A stretch of DNA of 64,000 nt, taken from Mytilus trossulus. Its lineage: Eukaryota > Mollusca > Bivalvia > Mytilida > Mytilidae. The stretch spans positions 39,330,566 through 39,394,565 of the forward strand of contig NC_086375.1 in assembly GCF_036588685.1 (NCBI RefSeq), in the 5' to 3' direction. This document shows positions 1 through 12,800 of the stretch, in pieces. Numbering within the stretch: position 1 is the first letter of the stretch; every line of letters starts with the position of its first letter. The notes beneath the pieces were generated by a model, which saw nothing but the letters and a program-made list of their open reading frames with translations, did not search any database and was not told the origin of the DNA. The position numbers and the translations under genes were made by a program.

Positions 1-685
1 AATTATGTCGTTTTACAATAACAAGAACTTGATCTTTCAGTAATTTTGCGAATGTTAAAACTTAGGTATTAGTGTTCGGTTCACTTCTTTACAATTTTCA
101 ATTGTGTCATTTGAGATTTAATGTATTTTAGAAAAAGACTGTTATTTTCCATTTCGCCTACTTATTCCTGAATTTTCCCTATGTATTCCCTAAATTTTTC
201 CTTATAAAATGATAACACATACTTTTCTATTCAATATGTGCGTTGGGTGTCAAACATTGTCTCCTACTACTTAAATGTGAACAGGCATATTGTGTTGTAT
301 TGACGCCGTGGTTCGATTCAAGTGTATAGATTGTTTGCACCAGTCCTAAGTCAGGAATCAGGTACTAATAGTTGTCGTTTGTTTATGTGGTCAACAAGTG
401 TTTCTAGTTTCTCGTTTTTATATTGATTAGACCGTTGTTAGTCCCGTTTGAATGGTTCTACACTAGTCATTTTTTGGGGGTCCTTTATAGATTGCCATTC
501 GGTGTGAACCAAGGCTCTGGGTTAAAGACCGTACCTTGACCTATAATACTTTAATAAATTGTGACTTGGATGGAGAGTTGTCTCATTGGAATACGTACCA
601 CATCTTTCTATATCTATTTACTATGTATCGTGAAGTTCATATTGTTTGAACGGATTGAAATACTACAATATTTATTATATTGCAG
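1..685. other. Intron of gene A with a mussel repeat
   Basis: No coding exon recognised. The 3' part of an intron of gene A (an earlier exon must lie left of the window). Bases about 291-620 are an interspersed repeat also found at 30690-31035 ('tagttgtcgtttgtt…ttgtgacttggatgg…accacat'). Confidence 0.6.
291..620 (+). repeat. Interspersed repeat, family also at 30690-31035
   Basis: Shares long blocks with 30690-31035: 'taagtcag', 'tagttgtcgtttgtt', 'agtgtttct', 'cactagtcattttttgg', 'aataaattgtgacttg', 'accacat'. Same orientation. No ORF of interest. Confidence 0.75.
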
Positions 686-871
686 CCATTTGATTATGGA
701 CGAAAACATATGGTTCGATCCTCTCTTCTACACAACTCCAGATGGTTACTGGGCATTTTTCATGACGGTGATATCTCAGTTTTGGAAACCAACAGCAGTA
801 CAGAATTAGACAATGTAGCAGTGATACAATACCCTACTTCGCTTCTAAACGAATATCAACAAAATGAATTG
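686..871 (+). CDS. Gene A exon: amino-terminal domain
   Basis: 186 bp, phase 0-0, after tgcag and before gtatgt. Begins PFDYGRKHMV and ends YQQNEL. Matches the equivalent gene B exon at 28560-28745 residue for residue in length. Part of the extracellular LIVBP-like amino-terminal domain. Confidence 0.85.
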
Positions 872-3800
872 GTATGTGAGCATATACTTGTTATATAATT
901 TAAACTGAGAATGGAAATGAGGAATGTGCCAAAGGGACAACATCCCGACCATACAAACAGAAAAAAGTCAAAGACCACCAATGTGTCTTCAATGCAGCGA
1001 GAGAATCCCGCACCCTGAGGCGTGCTTTACCTGGCTCATCAACAAAAATATGTACCAGTTCAGTGATAATGAATGGCATACGAAACTTCGAAATGTATAC
1101 GTGATATAAACAAAGCTAAAATTAAAAGTCATACTAACTTACAAAGGCCAGATGCTTCTGGCGTTGAACAGATGCAAAGATGTGGCGGGTAAAACATGTT
1201 TTGTTAGATCTCAACCCTCCTCCTGTACATACAACCAATGTAGGAAAAAATAAACACACGGCAATATGCATAGTAAAATTCAGTTTAAAAGAAGTCCGAG
1301 TCCGATGTCAGAATAGTTAATAAAATCATCTAAACAAAACAACAATGATACAAAAATCAACAAAGGACTACTAGCAGTAACTGACATGCCAGCGCTGGAC
1401 TTCAATCAAAATTTTAGTTTATTTTGTTACCTATTCTGACATTCGGCGTGTATTTCTTTTAAACTGAGATTTACTGTGCGTATTGCTGTGTGTTTCCTTA
1501 TTTTAAATTGGCTAGAGGAAAAAGGGGAGGAGTGATATCTCATAAAGCATGTTAAACCCCGCCGTTTTTTTACGCCTGTCCGAAGTCAGGAACCTCTGGC
1601 TTTTGTGAGTTTTATATTTGTTTATTTTATTTGTTGTTTTTTGAATGAAGTATGACGTCAATTTTCAACAAACTAGTACAACATTTTATTTAGGGACTAG
1701 CTGAGGCCCACCTCAGGATGCGAGAATTTAACGCTGCGTTGAAGACCAATTGGTTGCTTCGGTTATTTACCGCTCTATAGTCGGGTTGTTGTCTCTTTGA
1801 GATATTCCCAATTTTCATTCCCAATCGCGCAATGTCTGGCAAATAGCCTCTATACAATCAGAAACTGGGACGAAACAAAGGAACTCATAATATATAATAC
1901 TACAGATATGTTTAAAACAAAAAAAGTGATTGTTATAGATAAATTGTTTCTATGGAAGGTATTACCTATAATCTTTTTATGGTCAAATTAATAAATCAAA
2001 GCACGTACTTTTTTTGTAAAGATAATCGATTTCGTGAGGAACTCTTGTAAAAACATGAAAAGCAATAACCCGGTTTCTTACAAAAACAATGTTACGATTG
2101 CTATGAATTTACTTGTAGAAATTAGAAGATGCCGTGAAGAATGTTTTCATGCATATGAGCGAGTTGAACGACTCTAATACAAGGACACTTACAGAAGCTG
2201 CCATAGAAGGACTGTATGATGTAAGAATTTTTGAAATTTAAAAAAGGTGTTTTCAGTGGACAACTTATATAATTAAACGTTGCAAAACTCATCATATCTA
2301 TAAAAGTTTCTAACATCATTGATTTTTTATCACTTATTTTTATGTTATATAGCTTCCAATAATAGATCAAAAATAGCCGTTTGTTAAAATCTACATACTT
2401 GTAGGGACATCAACTTCAAATAACTAACAATACATTTATACACAAATGTTTAAAATTGGTATCACAGTTAACAAACTCCTGGGTACAAAAATGTTAGCAA
2501 AAAATTAAACCTTTATTTTTTCATTACAAATTTTATTTATTACACTATAAGTTGTTACTTTATGATATGGTACAAAAAATAACCCACAAAAAATGATTTT
2601 GTTTGGCCCCAGATGACTTTAAAACTTGAAAAAGCTCCAAATTATCTCCCTTTAGTGCGAAAATGCCATTTGTTGGCCTTAAATTTGAAATATCTTTTTT
2701 AAATCATCGTCGACCTATATTTTTTATTATTGTTTTCAAATAAGCTGTACATAAACTAAGTTATTGTAAAATTTAAGCGATTTCTTATATTAGGTTATTT
2801 TTTTATTTCGATATTTCCTCTTTTTCTCCTATTAGTTCAAAAGAAAAAAAGGACATTAACAAAAATGTCTGCTTTTTCCAGAGGCAGATTTAAGTTTAAA
2901 TGAACGGTGACCCCATTTTTTTATTTCATTTTTCTTTTAAGTATATGATAAAGTTCATTTATGAAAAAATATAGCGAAATCATATATTAGAAAAAAAAAA
3001 TCATTTATACCCAGGAGCCCCCTTAAATAGTTTTTTTTTTAAATTCACTGGACCCTAGGCCTGTGTTCACTATTTTTAGTGTTATTAAATAGCGGCACAA
3101 AAATTAGAGTTGACGCACAAGTGGTACATGTACATTTCTTACACTAACTATAAAGTATGAATTTTGGTTGTGTTTTTAAATGCTTAAGTCAATTAGTTTA
3201 TTTAAAATGGTTCTTTCAGAACAGAAAGTCAGATATTAAACAAAAGAATGGCAAGCTAATATTATCTTGCTAAGCTAGAATGTTATTTAATTTTCCCGTA
3301 TGATTTTTGGTCCCATATTTTGAACACAGATACAACAAACAAATGTGAGTACAGACTTCAGAATTGTAGCCTAGATGTGTACTGTTTGTCTGTTAAAGTT
3401 TCTTTTATAAATTGGAGCATTATATAGAATGTATATACTTGTTGACTCTATCTTTTACTGAAAGCTTTTTTTTGGTGTCATTTCAATCTTGTAGATATAT
3501 GTTAGTTAAAGGGGGGTAATCTGTCAAATTGATGGTCACCGATTTGGCTCAAATTCTATATTATTTTATTTCAAATATCCAAATTGTAAAAAGTCTGAAT
3601 ACACAAAAAACAATGCAATAGTTGAGACCAATTTGTGTAATTAGGCCAGAATGGCGACTGTTATATAACCTGATATTAATATAAGACGAATTTAACCAAT
3701 CTGATTGGTAAAAGCGAAATTTCTTTACTTCGTTGTTATGAATGTTTGAAACAAAAAAGTAGTGTTGTTTGGTCAAATTCGTTATTAATGCCACTTTATC

Positions 3801-6800
3801 AATTAACATTTTATCTTTGGTATTCCGCAAAGATGTACAATATGTTTTTCAAAATGAAAATCAAAAAAATAAAACAATGAACTAGACGATTCCTTTATAT
3901 CTGGTTCTATCAAATAAATTTGTTTTAAAAGACTTCCATGCAACTTTTGTGTGCTTTCTACCATTACAATAAATAAGAAACAAATAAAAAAAAAAACATG
4001 AATTCACTAAAATTTTGACTGCGTTTTTCAGCTGAATTATTGATAGCTATTGGAAACTTTTCTGTAATCTGACATTTTAATCATTCGTTCCCATTTCTGT
4101 AGTTGTTTCTGGTACTCGTTTATGATTATATCAATTATCATTTTATGAATGCCCATTATACATTGAACAAATTGTTGTTGAATATGAGAGGTTATGGTAA
4201 CTGTAAGCTTTTATAGTTATCGCTTGGCAGAAAAAGGGAAATAATCATCTTTAAGAGTTTGCTGTTACGAGTGACGGACAAATTGCGTATTTTCTTTATT
4301 TTTAAGAATAATTGGTTAGGCTACATATTTGAGTACGGATAGACTGTTGTGACAAGGACTTATCATAAAAAATGAAAAATCAAATGTGATAAATTCAATG
4401 AAAATGTATTAATAACTGATTTAATATTTCTTTATTGATATTAATTTCAACAATTACATCTGTACACCATGAACTTAAGTATTTCAGGACTTATAAATAA
4501 TTTACGATAAATTTCAGTAATCTCGCATTACTTCGTTCGGTGGTCAAATTATTTGTATATTATATTTTCAGAAAATCTAGTAAATTCCAACCAAAAATAC
4601 TAATATGTGTACGCCAAAACATTGGATGATATACAACTTTTTAAAATTAAGGATGAGAATATATTTGAAATGCCATATAATTTTTTATTTTACTAATTTC
4701 CTCAAATGAAAAATTTGGCACATTTCCCCCCTTAATAGTTTTAAGACTGTATCATTAAATAGACACTTGACCAATAAAGAGTTTTTACAGTGTAAGTCAT
4801 TTATAACTTTTTTTTATTAATTCATCAAAAATAAACAATAGATAGAACGTTACAGCTTTGGATTTCAAATATTTTGGCCACGAGCATCACTGAAGAGACA
4901 TGTTTTGTCGAAATGCGCATCTGGTGCAACAAAATTGGTACCGTTGATTTTATTACTACCACTGGGTCGATGCCTCTGCTGGTGGACTATTAGTCCCCGA
5001 GGGTATCACCAGCCCAGTAGCCAGTACTTCGGTACTGGCATGAAAATACGGATTTTTTGTGTTATTCAAATTTCCTGTAACAAAATATTAGAAATTATTA
5101 TAAATTAAGGAATGTATCTCCCTCATGCAAAGCTCTGATTCCTTTCACGAATTTGACTATACTTTTTGGACCTTTAGGATTATAGCTCTTCATCTTTTAT
5201 ATAAGCTTTGGATTTCAAATATTTTGGCCACGAGCATCACTGAAGAGACATGTTTTGTCGAAATGCGCATCTGGTGCAACAAAATTGGTACCGTTGATTT
5301 TATTATTAAAAAGTCGATTTTAGGTTATATTTATCTTAGAATATGAACAAAACCGATTTGAGATAAAAACATCATTGAAAAGCTGATTGATTAACTTCTT
5401 ATAAAAGTTAAAATTGAGACGCTGATTTTACTTTTCTAAAGATACAGAAATTTCATTGTATCAGTTTGCACCTCAGATGCATATATGGTTGTTATAATAC
5501 GAAATAATGCAAAACTATCTAATCAATTGATTACAGGGATCACACGGAGATTGATATCTGCCTTATTATCTTGTAAAGAAATATGTTAAAAACACATTTT
5601 TTTTGGTGAAATTATTTGATTACCAATTTATTTTCTAGATTGATTCTGATGAATTTAAATATTGTGCATGGCTACCAATACAAACATTGTTGTGGCACAC
5701 AAGGAAACGAGGATTTAGTAATGTTGGATATACACAGCTAACGGGAAGTCTTAGTGTGTCAAAGAATATTTATCCGAACGCAAAATTCGGCTTTAATAGA
5801 CGTAAATTCATTGTGAGCTCTCTACCAGTAAGTAAATTATACATGTTATATTATGTTTTTATCTACTCTTTTAATTAAACAATAAACGCATCTCGATGTG
5901 TTTATAAAGAATAAACTATGTTTTTATGATGACTTTTCTTTATTGAAACAAATAGACTAGCACAATATGTATGATCAAAGGTATACATAATGGGATATTA
6001 ACACTAAGGAATTATTCAATAATAAACATCAATTGAATATATTATGCATGGTGCAACAATAGGTTGAATATAAAAAATTATCTAATAACAATTGAATCTA
6101 ATTCGTTCTTGTATTATCTATTTGTAGCCAAAATTCGACATTTAATAATCATTCTATAATAAGTGCCCAGGGACTCCATTATTTGTTATATTTCTCTAAA
6201 GAGATGTGTTCAAATGAAATGCTATTATTACGGTCCAGCATACTCGTTCATGTATGTTGATAAAAGAGCATGATAATTTTGGTAAAAAAACAGTTGTCAG
6301 ACATATGCAAATGACCTTTATAATTGAAATTGAGTTTCCTAATATAAAAAAGAAAATGTGGTATGATTTCCAATGAGACAACTATCCACAAAAGACCAAA
6401 ATTGCATAAACATTAACAACTATAGGTTACCGTACGGCCTTCAACAATGAGCAAAGCCCATACCGCATAGTCAGCTATAAAAGGCCCCGATAAGACAATG
6501 TAAAACAATTCAAACGAGAAAACTAACGGCCTTATTTATGTACAAAAATGAACGAAAAACAAATATGTAACACATAAACAAACGACAACTACTGAATTAC
6601 AGGCTCCTTAAGCTATCTTTTTATAATACTTAATCTTTAAGAACAACTAAAAGTAAGTGCTTGTCATGATAATAGTCTTAAAACTATGAATATTATTGAG
6701 CACTTGAATGTTAACTGTAAATTCATTAATAGTCTTGGGTATCAGTTTTCATGGATCGAGGAAATCTTGCAATTTTTGTGGATATTTGATTTCGTGGTTT

Positions 6801-9800
6801 TGTCAGTCCAAATAGCAAATTCGTGATTCGTTGAACATTTAAATTCGTGGTTCCCCTGTACTAACAAAAACAACGAAAATTGGTATCCTACGAATAATAA
6901 TATAATGGCAGTATTAGTTTGAAGTCGTCATTCTTATTGAAACAATTCTGAAATGTACTTTTGTAGTGGAATCCATTTGTCGTCCTAGATAATGAAACAC
7001 ATAACTATACAGGGTTCACCATAGACCTATTACAGGAGCTTGCACATGGACTCAACTTTACGTAAGTTTTTATATTCAAAGGTCAGTTAGAACTAAGAAT
7101 TAAATGAAAAATATCGTTATATCTGAAAATTGTTTGTCTTTGTATCGATTTATCAATGTTAAAATACTATGGACCATGATCTGAATTAGAGGTACAAAAA
7201 AAGATTCACACAAGACCCATAACAATGGTCAATCACATCAAACGAATGGAAAAAAAAATCATATTCCGGACTTGTTAGAGGTTTTTCCTTATGAAACAAA
7301 TTATGAGTTAAGCCTGGTTTTATGGCCAGCTAAACGTTTAACTTGTATGACAATGTTTTCTAACAGATTGATACTTATTTTCAATTTTGGTAATCAGTAT
7401 TTTGTACTGTTAAATGTTGTTTCAGGTATGAAATGACAGCTCCATCTGATGGTCAGTGGGGTATAGAGGGGAAGAATAAATCATGGACAGGTTTGGTAGG
7501 ACAACTTCAACGACGGGTAAGTACTGCCTTTTCCCATTAAGTTTTATTTTTGTAAAAGTTCACATGTCACGTGTTTTGTAGTACAAGTCAACAAATGCTT
7601 TATGACCAAAGGTTTAAGACACAAACGACGTTGATTTTAAATGGTCATCACTACACATGAACAAGTAGAAAACATTACACGAAATGACAAAACAATTATG
7701 TAATATCACTTAAGAAACCAAACATATTACTTAAACATTGTTAAAATATTATTTGAAGTAATATGACAAAAAATAGCCAGGATTAAAACAAATACAGATC
7801 AAAAGCACGAACAAGGTGAAACAAAACACATCAAATATACACCAAAGACAACATTTACCTCAATAAAATACCAGATTTTGAATTCTGGGACTGTGAGAAA
7901 ATTCTAAATTTTATCACCATCAATAAAGTTTTCGGAGATTTAAAGATGCTGCGAGACCGTCATCAAATGGAATGCTGTATTTTAATATCTATATTTTTAA
8001 CATAGTTTTACGGCAAATGTGATAAGCTAAGTCCAACAATTGCAAAAGTATACACTTCTATGAAATCAAGGTATGTTGTCTTCACACGAGTAATTCATTT
8101 GCAAAGATAATTTTTGTTTCAAAAAATTTAAACAATCTGAATGTTTATACGAATACTGTTAAATATTAAGCTACCTATTCTCATGTTTGCTATTATTTCA
8201 GGATGTAGATATAGTGGCTGCCCCCTTGTCAATACAGACAGATAGAGAACGAGTTATAGATTTTACATATCCATATTTCTATGAATCCTCTGCTATTTTA
8301 ATGAAAAAACCTGATCCGAACTTAACCAAATGGAGAACACTGATAGATCCTTTCAGTACTACTGTCTTGTTATGTATATTTGTTTCCTTGCCAATTTGTT
8401 CGTTCTTTCTGTTTTTCTTCGAAAAGTACAATCCATACTATAGAAAAGTAGAGGATAGAAGCAAAGTTCGAGGACTGCATCATTTTTCGGACTCGTTTTG
8501 GTATATGTATGGTGCTCTGTTAACACAAGGTAACTTTTCGTGTGTTTTATTTTTAGCAGATATTGCATTAAAATTAGTTTTCGAAAGACTATATGCAACT
8601 ATAATTTAAAAAAAACATATACTTTTATGCAACAATAAAATCAGAATGTATAAGTTAAAAACAACATAGACAGAAAATAGAATCAAAGTCAACATATTTC
8701 TCAAACAACTTTTCAAACAAGAACCAATAAAGAACGGCAGATAACCTTATGTGTTTTAGAAGAGTAAATAAACTCATCATAGATACCTAAACTGATCCAA
8801 TTTAAATACCGATATTATTGTGCTTCACACGGCAAACAAGAAAATGAGTTATTTTCGAATTTTTACATAATGACTAGGAAATGACGAAGGCAAATGTTTA
8901 AAAAATAAAACGACGATGTTTGTGACATTTTTCATATTCTCGAGTTACAGAATATCAAACAAACTAACTTACCAACAGCATCATCTTTCATTCATTGATT
9001 GACCTAACATAATATATATATATATATATATATATATAAACATCAACCCAACAATGTTAGATCTGTAAATTTGCTTTCGCAAATTTTTGGTTCTTCCCTC
9101 GCCGGGATTCGAACCCATGCTACTGTGATATCGTGGCACCAAATCGCCTGCACTGCAGCCGTCCCGCTAGACCACACGACCACCTGGGCTCTCAAAAAAA
9201 GAGCTTTCGGTGGGCATGTGTTACTTTTCCACGTCAGTTTTAATCTAGCGGCGTACTACAGTACATGATATATAAGGCATGAAGATGTTATTGTTACAGA
9301 TCAGCTAAATTATCTATAGTAAAGGATCCTACAAATCAATGTAAGATACAGTCACAGAAAATAATTATATTCATAAGTACGTCTGAGTTAGTGACAACCC
9401 TACAACAGATGTATCCATCGGATCGCCATCAATGATGGTGATACATGGCTGTGTACATAATGTATATATACAACTCGTCTAAACATCAACCCAACAATGT
9501 TAGATCTGTAAATTTGCTTTCGCAAATTTTTGGTTCTAAAAATTTGCGAAAGCAAATTTACAGATCTAACATTGTTGGGTTGATGTTTAGACGAGTTGTA
9601 TATATACATTATGTACACAGCCATGTATCACCATCATTGATGGCGATCCGATGGATACATCTGTTGTAGGGTTGTCACTTACTCAGACGTACTTATGAAT
9701 ATAATTATTTTCTGTGACTGTATCTTACATTGATTTGTAGGATCCTTTACTATAGATAATTTAGCTGATCTGTAACAATAACATCTTCATGCCTTATATA

Positions 9801-12800
9801 TCATGTACTGTAGTACGCCGCTAGATTAAAACTGACGTGGAAAAGTAACACATGCCCACCGAAAGCTCTTTTTTTGAGAGCCCAGGTGGTCGTGTGGTCT
9901 AGCGGGACGGCTGCAGTGCAGGCGATTTGGTGCCACGATATCACAGTAGCATGGGTTCGAATCCCGGCGAGGGAAGAACCAAAAATTTGCGAAAGCAAAT
10001 TTACAGATCTAACATTGTTGGGTTGATGTTTAGACGAGTTGTATATATACATTATGTACACAGCCATGTATCACCATCATTGATGGCGATCCGATGGATA
10101 CATCTGTTGTAGGGTTGTCACTTACTCAGACGTACTTATATATATATATATATATATATACAATAACTTTGGTAATGTGAATTATTCGCATGAAAAATAT
10201 AAATTGTTCAAACATAAGTATTGTGCATATTGGACAGGGTTTCCCCTGGGTCAATTATTTTTTTCGCCACTTCTTTCGTCAAAACAGTATATTTTTCGCC
10301 ACTTTATTATTTTTTTCGCCAAGTAATACAAATATATTTTTCTTTTAAAATTTTCCTTTTTTTCAGCCCCCCCCCCCCACACACACACACTAAGTAAGAA
10401 GTGGTTTTTACAACAAAACGAAGCATCTTATCACTTGGAATTGATACCTCGTGTAAGGTGTAGTCATTACATTGAAGGGTTACTCTTGTGCCAACCTTTT
10501 GAATAGATTTCTTCATAACGACAGTTTTCTTTTCTAGACCATCGGAAATAAGTAAAAGTATATGCTTGAAACACGTGTATCACTGAAACGACTTTGAAGT
10601 ACCCACTCAAATCAATAATCTATATGAAAGTTAAATGATAAAGTTTTAAATCAGAGACCTTTCCTGCTTTTGAACATTTTTCGTCATAACAGCAATTTTC
10701 TTTTCTGGACTATCATACAAAAGAAGGCGAGGAAGCGTAAAAAATTTGCTTTAAACACGTGCGTCGCAAAGTGGTTAAGAAACCTTTTTGTGACATATGA
10801 CAGAAGCCATTTAACTATATCATTTTGTCATATCATACAATCAACACCTTTATTAATTAGTCCTTTGATGTCGATAGATATGAATGCAATCAGCCGATTA
10901 TTGATTTTCGGTCAAAATCTTAACGAGTTCAAGGTGAATTCCGAGTATTGTCTGATCGGTAAAGTCAGAGAAACCCCCAAAAAAGTAAATAACCAAGATG
11001 GCCGAAAATACATCGTTATATATTTCTTTCGCCAAATTCTTTCGCCAATGACAAATTTTAATCGCCACAATTGTTATTTTTTCGCAAATTGCGAAAATGG
11101 CGACCGCCAGCGGAAACCCTGATATTGGAGTTAGAACACTTACATTTGTCGACGCAATCGATCTCATTCTTCTTAGCATTCATGAAATTGAATCAGTTTT
11201 TGTCAAATATTTGTATTTGTCTTACTTTATAAATTTACGTGATTTGAACATCTGTACAGCTCTGTCGAATTCATGTGTACCTCTGGTATTTGTAAAAGTA
11301 CCACCAAATGCTGACTTCATTTCCACAGCATTTTTCTTTACAGAATATCCTTGTTTAGTCCATAAAAAGATAAAGTAACGATCAAAAAGTTAGTAAAAGG
11401 AGTTGAAAAAAAAACAATCAACAGACTAGCATTACCTTAACCCTCGGTTGATTATAAACTACATGTAAGTCTACTTTTTTATATTAATAGGTGGAGAACA
11501 TATGGCAGATTCGTCATCCGGTCGTACTCTTTTAAGCTTTTGGTGGATATTCTGTATAATTATGATGGCTACCTACAGTGGTAATCTAATTGCTTTTCTG
11601 ACAGTGACAAAAGACAAACTTCCTTTCACAGACCTGTCAGGGCTTGTTGCACAGGATAAATATGAATGGGGAACCCAAGGAGGATCTGTATTCGAACATA
11701 TTTTCAAGGTAAAATTAAAGCTTTGTGTTAATTTCATTTTATATCAAAATGTGAATAAAAGTATACGGTAAACAAGGGTCATTACACTAACACGCAGTAT
11801 ATTAACTCTTATCTAAATCGTTTTCAAATAATGTACAAACTGGATAAAGATTCGCAATAAGAAAGTATATATCAGAAAATGAGACACATGACAAATGTCA
11901 ATTTAACCGGCTCTTAATTAGGATATTTAATTTTAGTAATACTCTAATCAATTTTGCAATTGGCATTCATCAAACGTTAAATTTCGTGAAATTCCTTTTA
12001 ACTTACGAATATTGTAGAATAACTATTAACTACCAACGACAACCAATGAATTACAGGCTACAGAGGGAAAAGCAAAAACATAATGAAGCAGTACATAGAT
12101 GAAAACAACACGCCTCTCTGCGTTTACCTTCATCATGAACGCTTTAAAGCCAATGATTTATAAGTAACGAAACAATTTAAGAGCTTTATGACCAAACCGA
12201 ACATGAAAAGGCCAGCCATTTGTATGCGACTGGGGTGTTACAGGTCTCAAATCAGTGTTAAAAATTAATAAATTTTAGTGTGACTGGGTCAATTTTGCCC
12301 TTGATTTATTTATTAAATGGATCTATTAACCCTTTCTAGTAGTGTTTCTTCCTTTTGTCGATTTTCCGAAGCAAATATTTCAAAAATCAATTGACATGAT
12401 CTCTGACCGTGTCTGCGAAATTAAAACTGTTACGATTCGTTACTCGTTATTAATTCACATAGTATTTCAGATGAGCGATAGGAAAGTTTAATGTTTACAT
12501 AAATATCTTCGTTGAAATTATGATATAACATCAATATTGAATGGATGCAATTATTTTTGCAAAATGGATTCATTCGAATAAGTATTGTGACACGTTTCAG
12601 TTCGTTAATGAATCTTTTAATGAAGCACTGCATGATTTAACCCTAAAAAAAGAATTAAACTGGAAAGTTTTAACTAAAAAACGAAACAAAATGGATTAGA
12701 ATTCAAAATGTCAATACTTTTGATTCACTAAAAAGAGAATACAATTCAAAACAATAAATTAAGGGCTTTATATATATTTTGTTTGAAAGTATTCCAAAAA

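Noticed and set aside
9881-9975. Functional tRNA gene
   Set aside because: Boxes A and B are good, but no complete cloverleaf with an acceptor stem could be drawn and the sequence is followed by a SINE tail.
9400-10112. Pairs of identical 60-90 residue ORFs on both strands
   Set aside because: Mirror images produced by the SINE palindrome.
10670-11378. ORFs of 93-150 residues on both strands
   Set aside because: They lie in or across the right end of the non-coding hAT MITE, with no family resemblance.
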